In this document: positions 12,929-22,500 of the stretch, one piece after another
Position numbering within the stretch: position 1 is the stretch's first letter
Layout: every line of letters begins with the position of its first letter
From: Cafeteria roenbergensis
Lineage: Eukaryota > Sar > Bigyra > Bicosoecida > Cafeteriaceae
Assembly: GCA_008330645.1 (NCBI GenBank)
Contig: VLTN01000046.1
Location: 124,001 to 188,000, forward strand
DNA: 64,000 bases
Direction: 5' to 3'
The notes under the pieces: generated by a model
Told to the model about the DNA's origin: nothing
The model's database searches: none
What the model saw: the letters and a program-made list of their open reading frames with translations, nothing else
Made by a program: the position numbers and the translations under genes

Positions 12929-13939
12929 TCAGCGCAGGAACCGGGCGGCAGAGATGTCCACCAGCCTGCCAATCTCGCCGTCATCCACGCCGGCCGCTCC
13001 CTCGCCGTCCAGCAGCGGCGAGTAGCGGGCCCTGACCTCTGCCCAGACGTCGGCAGCGGCTTTGCCGCAGGCGCACACGCGGAACAAGATGCGAAGCAGG
13101 TTCAGCAGGCTCAGGCGCGCACCCTTCCACACGATTCCACCGCACCGGACCTGGCCTTCGTCGCAGCCGGCCGGGTCGTCGAGGGAGTCTTCGGCGGGCG
13201 CTGCCGCCCGGGACGCACCTGCTTCTGCCGCGGCCAGCGCCGCGCTCTCGGACGGAACCACACGGCGCGCCTCCAGCGCCTGCAGGCAGCGCACGGGGTC
13301 CCGCAGGTTGCCCATGGCCAGCATCTGCAGGCAGGCGCGCACGAGCAGCAGCCCCCGCTCGGAAGGCTTGCAGGCCGAGCTCCAGGACACTAGGAACCCG
13401 GAATACCGGTCGGGACAGCACGCCCGGATGTAGTGCTCGTGCGCCGCCGTGATCTGGCCAGTGGCCCGCGCCACCTCTGCGCCGCAGCGGTGCAGCCTCG
13501 GCACCGCGTCGTCCTCCGCCCTCGCCGCCCGCTGGCCAGCCGCAGCCTCGATCGCACAGTCCACCGCGTCCAGCAAATGCACACCCGCCGCAGGCGGGGC
13601 CGAGCTCAGGCCAGCGCCCTCGCAGAGGGACTGCATGGCACCCGCAAGCGACTCGCGGACTGCCTCCTCCATCGGAGTGGCGCCCTTCAGCGCCGTTTTG
13701 ACGAGCTCGCTCGCTTCCTTGTAGGCACCGGCCGCAGCCAGCTCGGCACCGCATGCCATGGCCGTGCCCACGGCGTCCGCCTGCGTGCGTGCGCGGGCGA
13801 CGGTGGCGAGCGCAGACTGCAGCGCGCCGTAAGTGTCTCCCTGGCTCAGAGACTCGGCGATTCTGGCCCGGACTCGGGCCGTGCGGCGGGCGGGCGCCCC
13901 AGCAGCGGCCATCGCGTCGGGAGGGGCCGCGCGATGCAC
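12929..13939 (-). CDS. Get4/TRC35-like tail-anchored protein targeting factor
   Basis: A single-exon frame of 336 aa from the first ATG, or 327 aa from the second in-frame Met (13912). The protein is almost entirely alpha-helical repeats, beginning RIAESLSQGDTYGALQSA and AAAGAYKEASELVKTAL. It carries the spacing typical of Get4, including PRLH, a following AAHEHYIRAC helix and a later LLVRACLQMLAMGNLRD. In the GET/TRC pathway Get4 bridges Get5 and Get3 and hands tail-anchored proteins to the ATPase in the cytosol. Its 3' end converges on G5K copy 2 (290-bp gap). The assignment is by helical pattern and key segments; no catalytic motif exists to confirm it. Confidence 0.72.
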   Translation of the reverse strand: MHRAAPPDAMAAAGAPARRTARVRARIAESLSQGDTYGALQSALATVARARTQADAVGTAMACGAELAAAGAYKEASELVKTALKGATPMEEAVRESLAGAMQSLCEGAGLSSAPPAAGVHLLDAVDCAIEAAAGQRAARAEDDAVPRLHRCGAEVARATGQITAAHEHYIRACCPDRYSGFLVSWSSACKPSERGLLLVRACLQMLAMGNLRDPVRCLQALEARRVVPSESAALAAAEAGASRAAAPAEDSLDDPAGCDEGQVRCGGIVWKGARLSLLNLLRILFRVCACGKAAADVWAEVRARYSPLLDGEGAAGVDDGEIGRLVDISAARFLR

Positions 13940-14222
13940 CGAGCGCGTCCTCTCCGCCCCGTGTGGCAGGGACCGCAGTTGTCGTCGACGAGCCAGCAGC
14001 TCTGCCGGAACCCGGGCCGCGCTTGCACGTTCGTGTGGCCGCAGGCGGTGCTCCTGCGCTGCCCCAAGCCGGCGCTAGCTGTGGCAAGACACCACAACGA
14101 CGAGACCCACGCGAGTGGCAACACGCCGTTCAGATGCGATGCATACCGGTGGACACAAGCACAGGCAGCGTGCTCCGCGCTGAGCCGCGAGCCACGAGCA
14201 ATCACGAAACAGTTCCGCTCGG

Positions 14223-14924
14223 TCACGCGTCGGTCCTGCTTCTCCCGCGCATGAGGCCCAATGCCTCCTCCATGAGCGTCTCCATCCGCTTCAGCGTGGC
14301 AACGGCTTCAGGAGACGCCACTCCGGCCGCGGCCTCCGCTGCCGCATCCCCCGCCGCCGCTTTCGGCGCCGCACCACCGCTGCCCCCGCCCCTGAGCATC
14401 GCGCGCTTGGCCTCGAGCACTTTTCGCCGGAACGCCTCCACGTCCTTGACGCAGAACGCCACGAGCTCCGCCGACTTGGCCTTGCCGTCGCCTCCAGAGG
14501 AGCCCGCCGTCTGAACGTGCATCTGCCAGGGCACTCCGTCGCCGTCGCTGAAGCCGCAGCAGTCGCCGCAGCAGTCGCTCACCAGGGCAAGGTCCTGGAT
14601 CTTGTCCAGGGGGATGGACTTGCTCTCGGTCGTCTGGCAGCAGCAGCCGCAGGCGTAGAGCTTGCACTTGAAGTGAAGCGTCGAGGGAGTCAGCACCAGC
14701 TGCCAAGACTCGGCCTCCTCGGTGCGCGCCTTGCCGCAACACAGGGAGTAGATGGGCACGAAGAGCAGGCACGCGGGAATCCCGAACATCATGGGCGCCA
14801 TGGACGCGACGGAGCAAGTGCAGTTTCGATAGAAACGCCATTTCGACGACAGCTCGGCTGCCAGGAGCACAGGCTCCCCGTCGATTTCGGTGGGCATCTC
14901 GCCAGGGGCCACGGAGTGTGCCAT
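14223..14924 (-). CDS. Cys-rich membrane protein with PH-like segment, function unknown
   Basis: About 233 aa from the ATG at 14924; the frame is open further upstream to 15071, but that part is low-complexity. A short hydrophobic hairpin (MAPMMFGIPACLLFVPIY) follows a charged N-terminus. Next comes a predicted beta-rich stretch (WQLVLTPSTLHFKCKLY) with an unusual cysteine cluster, YACGCCCQTTESKSIPLD, and then SDCCGDCCGF. The order strand, cysteine loop, SIPLDKIQDLAL, helix resembles bacterial-type PH (bPH) membrane proteins, but I cannot name the family. The tail is Ala-rich with a final amphipathic helix. The clustered cysteines could bind metal or be lipidated; this is inference. Confidence 0.6.
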   Translation of the reverse strand: MAHSVAPGEMPTEIDGEPVLLAAELSSKWRFYRNCTCSVASMAPMMFGIPACLLFVPIYSLCCGKARTEEAESWQLVLTPSTLHFKCKLYACGCCCQTTESKSIPLDKIQDLALVSDCCGDCCGFSDGDGVPWQMHVQTAGSSGGDGKAKSAELVAFCVKDVEAFRRKVLEAKRAMLRGGGSGGAAPKAAAGDAAAEAAAGVASPEAVATLKRMETLMEEALGLMRGRSRTDA

Positions 14925-15416
14925 CGTGAAGGGATCGAGGGCTGCGCTGCGGCGTGGGTCAGGGGCCGAAGGGGGCGAAGGGCGGCGGTGGAAGGCGCGC
15001 AAGTGTGCGGCAGCCACTGTTCCTGCGCTCTCGGGCAGCTTCCCGGCAACTGCGTGCCGCGCACCGAACAAGGCGGGCGAGCTGCACTGAAGCCCCGGCG
15101 CTAGACCGTCTTGCGGAGCCCTCCGATGCGGGGCTCACCTCTGAGTCGCGACAGAGAGAGAGAGAGAGAGAGAGAGCGAGAGTGCGGTCCGACGGCCGCC
15201 CGTGCGACAGAGCGCGGAATGAGAACTGCCGCGATCCAAGGCCTGTCGCGTCTGTGCAACCGAGGCGTGAATGCGAGAACTGGGGCCAACCGCGAGCGTT
15301 TGGAGTCGGACACCGTTAGCCTCTAGCACCCAGAGCACACACGCCGCCACGGGACCGGCCGCGCTGCAGCAGGAGCGCGCGGACGCCCTGCGGACACGCA
15401 GCGGCCGGCTGCTGCG
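14925..15416. other. Spacer with GA microsatellite
   Basis: About 490 bp between two minus-strand genes. It holds an (AG)n run of roughly 24 bp at 15153-15176. No exon is recognised. It should carry the promoter of the Cys-rich membrane protein gene. Confidence 0.5.
15153..15176. repeat. (AG)n microsatellite
   Basis: An uninterrupted AG dinucleotide run of about 12 units followed by GCGAGAG. Non-coding. Confidence 0.95.
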
Positions 15417-17717
15417 TCACCCTGGGCACTCAAAGTCGAAGTGCCCGTGCCGTCGACACCGCTTGCACGCGAGGTACCACGGCGGGTGCGTCAGCGGCGG
15501 GAGCTCGCACCCGGCCTTGCCCCAGTCCGCGTCCGCCGCCGACAGGCAAAGCAGCTGCGCCGACGCCCGCGCCAGCTGGGATTCCGCCGACACTGCGGCC
15601 GGGGGGGCCCAGCCCGCGGCACTCGCGGCTGCCGACCGAACCGCAGCCGCAACGGCCCCCACGGCCCCGTCCACCAGCCCGAGCCCGGCCAGCAAGCGCA
15701 CCGCTTCTGCAGCCGATGCCTCCCCCGCGGCGCTCCCACGGCCAGGCGCGCGGCAGCCGCTAGCAACCTCCGCATTCACCAGGAACAGGCCGGCTTGGGC
15801 CGACAGGTCTGCGCACAGGTTCCCGAGATCGGCTGCCAGCTTGGTCACGCGAGCATCAAGCAGGATCGGCAGCGCTGGTTGCATCGCCGTCCGGTCCCCA
15901 ACGGGGTCGGCGCCGCGCCGGCTCCCTGTCTCAGCGTCAGCCACCGCGCCCGCAGCAGAGCGCGGGTCGAACCCCGCGACGAGCACCTGCACCCCTCGGG
16001 CCGCCGTGGCCGCGTCGCCCGTCGGCGTCCCGAGCGCCCCCTGCCCGACGCCCGCCGCCCCTCCCGCGACTGCCACCGCAAGGCCGTGGATGCGCCCGGT
16101 GCTCCCGCCGCGCACGGCCGAGACCCCGACCCGCCCCGCCGCCCTCGCAGCCTCCTCGAACCGGGCCCACTCCGCCGCCTCGTCGCCAGAGCCGCACACA
16201 ACAATCCCCCCTGACCCGCGCGGCGAGAGCCCGCTGGCAAGAACTGTCACCCTTGCCGGACACGCGCGCACCGCCTCTGGCGATGCGATGGCAGAGGCGG
16301 CCGCCTGCGCGGAGTCCGCCCCTGCCCCAGCGGACCAGGACAGCCAGTACTCGTCCGAACCAGCCGCCGAGCCCTCAGCAGAGCCAGAAGCCGGGGCCAG
16401 CACGACTGGCGCCCCCCCGGCCAGCCTGGCGCCTGCAGCTGCCGAAGCAGCGCGCTGCTGCTCCAGCCGCCGCAGCCGCGCTGCCGCGGCACCCGCCTCC
16501 CCCGGGATCTCCGCCGGTCCCGGCAGAGCCAGCACGCGACCCCGGTCGCCGGTCCGGTCGCCCGAGCGTGCCCTGCCACCGTCGGGGCGGCCAGCCCGCC
16601 CCGCGCAAGTCAGGCACTCCATCTCCGCGCTCGCGCGCTCGGCCGAGCCGGCCACTCCCGCCGGCGAGCATCGCCGCAGGATCCCCTGAAGCGCCCTCGC
16701 GGCTCCCCCAGCCCCCGCCGCGGCTTCCACGATGGGAACCGGGACCGACAGCAGAGCCCCCCGGCCGCCGGCAGAGAGGCTGCTGCCCCCGCTCCAGGCG
16801 CGTGGCAACTCCAGGCGCGTGGAAGCGGACAGCGACGCCGCCTGGAGCAACACCGCGTCGCTCACCCTCTCCGGCAGCGTCACAGCCCGTTCGAGCTCAA
16901 CGGCGTCATCATCAGCAGCAGCGCCGCCATCGGCCGCAGCAATCGCCGCCGCGGCGAAGTGGATCACCGCATGCGAGTGCGGGTGCCGAGGCTGGACCAT
17001 CACCATGGCAGAGCCGTACTTGGCGAAGCGGCAGAGCCGATGCTTCTGCAGAGCCGATGCAAGCGAGCTGACGCCAACGCCCTGGCCGCAGCCAGCGAGC
17101 TGGCAGCACATCGCGAGCAGGTCGGCCACGGGCACAAACCCCAGGTGGTCTGCGACGGAGGCGAGGCGGTCGCGGATGGCGGCATCGCCCGCCCCCCAGC
17201 ACAGCAGCGCCTCGGCCACGGCCGCCACAGCAGGGGCGTCTTGCCCAGCGATGGCCGCGGCCAGGCTCGCCTGGCGCTTCATGTTGCGGGCAGAGCAGCG
17301 GCCGCCGGCGCCGCACTGGCACCAGCCTGCCGCGGGTCCGTCCGGAAGGGGGCACATGGCGTGGCCCGCGTGGCAACTCCTCGCGCACCCCACGCAAACA
17401 CGGTCGGCGGCGCAGGTCAGACACCGCAGCAGCGGCTGCCGCGCCTGCTGAAAGCCGCTTTGCTCAAAAGTGCACAGCCCGGCCTCCGGCGCAGCCGCCA
17501 GCGCCGCCTCAACACTGGACGCAGCCAGCGACGACGCCAGCAGCCCTTCCAGGCGAGCGCAGGCCCTCTCGCCCTGAAGGCCAAGCTCTCTCGCCAGCAA
17601 TGCGGCGTCGGAGCGCACTGCCAGCGACGGGGAGGCAAGCAGCACCTGCTGAGCCGGGTCGTCCCACGCATCGCTAGGCCCCCTCTGGCGCTTTGGCTGT
17701 CTGGAAGGTGCGGCCAT
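15417..17717 (-). CDS. UBR-box zinc finger protein with C-terminal zinc knuckle
   Basis: 766 aa from the ATG at 17717; upstream in-frame sequence looks non-coding and lacks a better start. Residues 82-141 form a UBR-type zinc finger: CTFEQSGF, LRCLTC, VCVGCARSCHAGH and GWCQCGAGGRC give the expected Cys/His ladder. UBR boxes of N-recognins bind N-terminal degrons, and some UBR/F-box proteins carry the domain without N-degron binding. The long middle part is Ala/Gly-rich with mixed helices and no RING, HECT or F-box that I can see, so an E3 role is unproven. The last residues contain CKRCRRHGHFDFEC, a perfect CX2CX4HX4C zinc knuckle, which suggests RNA or protein binding. Single exon. The gene is divergent from the small + frame at 18307. 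Confidence 0.72.
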   Translation of the reverse strand: MAAPSRQPKRQRGPSDAWDDPAQQVLLASPSLAVRSDAALLARELGLQGERACARLEGLLASSLAASSVEAALAAAPEAGLCTFEQSGFQQARQPLLRCLTCAADRVCVGCARSCHAGHAMCPLPDGPAAGWCQCGAGGRCSARNMKRQASLAAAIAGQDAPAVAAVAEALLCWGAGDAAIRDRLASVADHLGFVPVADLLAMCCQLAGCGQGVGVSSLASALQKHRLCRFAKYGSAMVMVQPRHPHSHAVIHFAAAAIAAADGGAAADDDAVELERAVTLPERVSDAVLLQAASLSASTRLELPRAWSGGSSLSAGGRGALLSVPVPIVEAAAGAGGAARALQGILRRCSPAGVAGSAERASAEMECLTCAGRAGRPDGGRARSGDRTGDRGRVLALPGPAEIPGEAGAAAARLRRLEQQRAASAAAGARLAGGAPVVLAPASGSAEGSAAGSDEYWLSWSAGAGADSAQAAASAIASPEAVRACPARVTVLASGLSPRGSGGIVVCGSGDEAAEWARFEEAARAAGRVGVSAVRGGSTGRIHGLAVAVAGGAAGVGQGALGTPTGDAATAARGVQVLVAGFDPRSAAGAVADAETGSRRGADPVGDRTAMQPALPILLDARVTKLAADLGNLCADLSAQAGLFLVNAEVASGCRAPGRGSAAGEASAAEAVRLLAGLGLVDGAVGAVAAAVRSAAASAAGWAPPAAVSAESQLARASAQLLCLSAADADWGKAGCELPPLTHPPWYLACKRCRRHGHFDFECPG

Positions 17718-18306
17718 GCGACCCAACCCCACCCGCTTGCGCCCGGGGCGCCGCCTGTGGGCGTGAAGAGGTGGCGCGGAGGGGGGAGGGGCTGCTCCGC
17801 CTGCGCAAGTGCCTCGCCGCTGTGCAGAGCTGCAGGCTCGAGTTGTGCGAGCCCGCACACAGTCGCAACGCGGAACGCTGAGCAACGCGGGCCGCGAGAG
17901 GGCCACAGAAAGGCCTTCAGACGCAACCGCTCCTCGGTGCAAAGGCCGGCGCTTGTCGCGACAGCGAAGGCATGTTGCTTGTGGTGCAATCGCGAGTCGG
18001 CGCAGCGATATTGGCTGCTGAAGGTCCCCAGCAGTTGTTTGAGGCGAACGCGCCGGACGAGGCGTGTTCACATGCGTGTGTGGCGAGGACAGAGACACAG
18101 CCCGAGCACAGCTAGGTCCAAGCGGGCGCTTGCGACACAAGTGTGCATCTTGCCGCGTGCACAGCCGGCTGGGCTCTGCCGGCGGGACGGCTGGCCAACA
18201 CTCGTGCTGCACTCAGCTTGCCGCATGTTGGCCCGGTCACGACTGTCCCTTTCCGAAAGCTCCCAGCCCATACTCTAGACGTTCGCCTTGCCGCCTGGGC
18301 AAGGCG
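17718..18306. other. Divergent upstream region
   Basis: About 590 bp between the UBR-box gene start (minus) and a possible + gene at 18307. Frames on both strands run through it, but their composition gives no domain. It probably contains the promoter of the UBR-box gene. Confidence 0.4.
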
Positions 18307-19083
18307 ATGCGCCGCGGTTGCTGGCTTCCGGCGGTCGCCGGCAGGCGCACCCGTGGGCGGCGTGCAGGCCGCGTTGCGCTCTGGCTGTCTGTCATGGCCG
18401 CCGCCGTTGCGACGCCTGCTGCTGGCGGGCACTGCTCCTGCGAAGAAGTTGCGCCGACGTTTGCCAGGACAATGCGACTGCTGCAGCGCGAGGAGGTGCC
18501 GGTCGGCGCTGGTCTTGTCCCGTCGCCATCCTCGTACGACCCACGCCGCCGCTGGGACGCGGTGCAGGTCGTCGAGCTGAACGCCTCTGCTACCCCCACC
18601 CGTGCCGCATTTGCACTGGCCGCTCCCGGGTGAGCGATGCTCGCTGGGGAGACGGCCCATTTTCGCGTGGACGTTGCGGCACTGCGCTCCGCGGCCTGCG
18701 GCACGGAGGAAAGGCCAAGCACTGGGTCGAGGGCCGTGCAGCTGCGGGTTTGCGTTGCGCCGTGGGACCACGGCGGGGGCGTTCCCCCGGGCGACGGGGA
18801 CCTGTCGGCGTCCCTCTCCCAGCCCTGCCCCTCCCGGGGCTCTGCCGACTTCATCTCGGCTTTGCCGGGAGCAGACGGCTTGACGGTTACGTCTGACATG
18901 GCCGAGTGGGTGGCCGCGGTGCCGGGCGGGAGCCAGTGCCGCGGTGCTCCTGCAAGAGGGCGAGGGGAGGAGGAGGCCGCCAAGGTGGCCGTTGCGGGGT
19001 CACTGCACGGGACGGTGTGGGTGCGGAGCGGCGGCGGCGTTGTTGTGTGCGCCGAGGCGCGCCTGGTGAGGGTGTCGACGTGA
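18307..19083 (+). pseudogene. Hypothetical secreted protein, frame interrupted by TGA at 18631
   Basis: From ATG 18307 the frame codes a basic N-terminus, a hydrophobic stretch (VALWLSVMAAAVATPAAGG) like a signal peptide, then a Cys-containing domain. The frame stops at TGA 18631-18633 and continues in the same frame to 19083 with protein-like sequence (VQLRVCVAPW, GSLHGTVWVRSGGG). The stop lies in GGGTGAGC, a good GTGAG donor, so a short intron could remove it; AG sites at 18713, 18719 or 18731 would keep the frame. None matches the GCAG acceptor seen elsewhere in the window, so a broken gene is equally possible. I do not recognise the family. Confidence 0.35.
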
Positions 19084-19588
19084 CGGCGGCAGTGCGCTGC
19101 ACACGTGCGCGCGTCTGAGGGCGAGGGTTGTTGTGCGTTGCAGTCAGCGCGCCGGGCTGCGTCGGCGTGGACTTGAGTTGGGGACGCCTCAGTGGAACAC
19201 AATTCTGGCACTCAGTCAGCAAAGACGCACTTCTCAAAAGACGGCCAGAGTTGGTCGGCTGGGCAGAGCCTTCGCAACGGAGTCTCACGCGGACGAAGGG
19301 TGGAGAGCATGCAAAGACCATGCACTTCACTTCCCTTTCAGGCAAGCTCGAGCAAAGAAGAACAGATGCAGCTCGGGAAGCAGTCGAGAACGAACACGGA
19401 GGAGGACGGCGCGCAGGAGGGGGGCAGGTGAACAGGGTTGGGGGGATGATGGGGAGATGATGGGGGGAGCAGGACCTGGAGAGGGGTGGGTTGGCGGGCG
19501 TACGGGGGGGGGGGGGGGGTGGCAGGACTGAACCCCCACCCCCACCCCCACCCCCAGCCCCATCCCTTTGCAATAACCCACGAGCCAA
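19084..19588. other. Spacer with homopolymer G and C tracts
   Basis: About 505 bp between the doubtful + frame and the 3' end of the PH-kinase gene. It contains a run of 16 G (19504-19519) and a C-rich CCCCCA repeat (19533-19557). No gene is seen. Confidence 0.5.
19504..19557. repeat. G16 run and (CCCCCA)n tract
   Basis: A 16-bp G run is followed 13 bp later by four C5 blocks separated by single A. The C tract on this strand is a four-block G-quadruplex pattern on the minus strand, the strand of the kinase transcript, just past its stop codon. Confidence 0.9.
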
Positions 19589-22500
19589 CTAGTGCCGCCG
19601 AGGCGGCGGCGACTCGGGCGGGGGCAAGGGGACGACGCCGGGTGGCGCCGCGGCTGACCCCGCGGCGGAGGGCGCGGCGCCCGACGTTGACCAGGACGTC
19701 GCTGCGGGTGAGGCCGCGACGGACAGTGCTGAGCTGGCAGGGGCAGCGCGCGCCATTGCCGGGCGGAGGTCTCGCCCCGAGAGGAGGCTGCCGGTGGTGG
19801 CAGCGGCCCCGTCGCCAGGCAGGTCCAGGAAGTCGTCATCCGGGGCAGTCACGGAGCGGGGCCGGGGGGCCAAGTGGCTTCCCAGGGGGCCGTCGAAGGC
19901 GGTGCCTGTGGGCTCAACCGAGTCAGCTGTGACCTTGGGCGAGTCGACGATGCCGTTGAAGCGGGTGGTGTCGTCGGCGGGGTCGGCGTTGATGGCCATC
20001 GAGACGGCGGGGGAGGAGGGGGGGGCGTCGTAGTCGTCCAGGAGGGCGCCGGCAGCAGCGCGCGTCAGTCCCATGTGCCGGAGGGCTGTGCGGCGGGGGG
20101 TGGTGGCGGCTGTGGTCCTGCTCCCAGGCGAGGGCTGCGGCAGAGCCATGGAGGCCCGGCGGCCAAGGTGCACGGCGCGGACGGCGTTTCGCAGCATGCT
20201 GGTGCGGCGGCGGGTGTGGAAGGAGCGGAGCTTCGACACGGACCGGGACAGGTGAGCGTCGGAGAGGTCGGTGGTCGTGATCCACCGATGGCGCAGAGCC
20301 GCATCGGCCGTGAGCCGCGCTCGCGGGTCCACCCGGAGCAGGCTGGCGACGAAGTCCTTCGCCTCGGGGGAGACCCCTCCCCATTCCCGCTCCGGAAAGG
20401 CGAAGGTGCCGGCCGCGATTTTGCGGAAGAGCTCCCGCTGGTTTGGGGCGTCGAAGGGCATGTAGCCGCAGAGCAGGATGTAGGTCACCACGCCCAGCGA
20501 CCACATGTCCACCGCAGTGCCGTAGGGCTGGTTCTCCACGATCTCGGGCGCGAGGTAGTTTGGGGAGCCCGCCAGCGAGCGGAGGGTCTCGCCCGTGCCG
20601 CTGTGCACCGCGAAGCCAAAGTCGGCGATCTTCATGGGGGCGTCGGGGCGCGTGTCCTGGAACAGGATGTTCTCGGGCTTGATGTCCCGATGCACGATGC
20701 CGTGCTTGTGGAAGTAGCTGACGGCGTCGAGCAGGATGTACACTGCGCCGGCAGCCTTCTTCTCAGAGAACCTGGCCTGCGAAACCACGCGGTCGAACAG
20801 CTCGCCGCCCTTGCAGAGCTCGGTGACGAGGTAGAAGTGCGTGGGGTCGTTGTCGAAGAAGGCCACGAGGCGCACGATGTTGGGGTGCCGCATCCAGCGC
20901 TGCGCGGACACCTCGCCGACCAGGCTCTGCACGTCGTCCCCGGTCATGGCTGCGCGATCGAGCACCTTCACGGCAAACTCCCTGCCCGACCTGCGGTGTC
21001 TCGTCTTGTGCACCACGCTGAAGGCGCCCCTGCCGAGGACCTCCCCCAGCTGGAACAGGTCCTCGAACCGCGCCTGCTGCTGGGTCGACGCGGAGGAGTT
21101 GGACGGCATGCGGGAGGGCCCCTCAGAGCAGTCTGCCGACGTCGACCGGGCCGAGCGGCCGCTTCCAGCGAGGCTGTCGGTGCTGGCGCCGCTCCCAGCC
21201 GCCTCCTTGCTCTCGATGCCCTCGCCGAGCATGGTGCCCCGCAGCGGGACGCGAGGGCCAGCAGACCTAGCGGCCAGGCGCGGCGGAGCAAGCGGGGGCA
21301 CGCCGGCGCCGCGAGCGCCGCTGGCTGGGCTGGAGCTCGCGCCGCCCAGCCGCAAATGGGCGGGCGACGCGCTGATCGACAGGCCCATCCTCCCGGCAGA
21401 GCGGGCGGAGCCAAGCGTCCCTGCAGAGCCCGGGGCGGCAGCAGCGCCCCCGGCCGCCCCGGAGGACGACCCGAGGAGGCCGCCGAGCCTGCCACTGGCG
21501 GAGTCTGGAGTGCGGATGGGCGGAGGCCGAAACCGCGGCGGCGCGGACCGGCCTGTGGCGGGAGTCACTGCAGAGCCAGCGCCCGATGCAGGCGGCGAGA
21601 GCGCAGCGGCCACGGAGCGCTGGCCAGCCGGCGTGATCCTCAGAGGGGAGGGGCGGCCGCGGTGCGGGCTGGGCGTGGTGTTGGCCGAGGTGCCTGGCGT
21701 GGTGCCAGGGGTGGCGGGAGGTGGCGGGCAGCCTGGCGACACGGGAAAGACTGGCCGGCGGGGCGGCGGCGGCGGCTCTGCTGCCTGGGCCTGGGAAGTG
21801 GCGAGCGCGGCGGCAGCGGATGCGACTGCCGTGGCTGCCGATCGCGCCTCGGCAGTCGAAGCCGCAGCCGCCGACACAGGCGTGGTCTCGCAATGCGAGG
21901 CGTCCTCGCCGCCGCTGCCTGCCGACGCGGTCAGAGACTGCAGAGTGCTCGCGCTCCCCGCCCGAGGGGGACTGCCGCCGCCGCTGCCGTTGCCGCCCGC
22001 GCTGCCGCTGCCGCTACTCACGTCCCCGGCCTGCCGGGGTGCCAGCGTAGGCAGCGACGTGGGTGGAGTGGATGCTAGGCCTCGGCCTCGGCCTGGCCTG
22101 GCGGGCGAGGGAGCCGCGTCCGCTGCAGCCAGCGCCCCCGAGCGCTCCACCGCCCTCCTGCTCGACCCTGGAGCCGCGATGGGAGTTCCGGCAGTGCGGG
22201 ACTCTGCACCGGGGGCCCCAGTGACGGCCGCGGGCGCGTGGTCGCCTGGCCCGCTCTGGTCCGGGCCGCGGGTCGCGCCGCGGGCCGAGCCCGCGTGCGC
22301 AGCGGATCCGGCCAGGCGCTCCCTGGCCGCCGTCTGCGCCGCCGCGTGAGCAACGAGGCCGTTCATGGCAGGGGGCGGGCAAGAGGCGGCCGCCCCGCTG
22401 AGCGAGGACATCGCGCGCGCGTTCGCAGCCGCCGTTGTGTCGGAGCGTCGGCGCATCGGCCGAGCGCTCGGTGAGAGCATCGGCCTGCGCGCCTGCTGCT

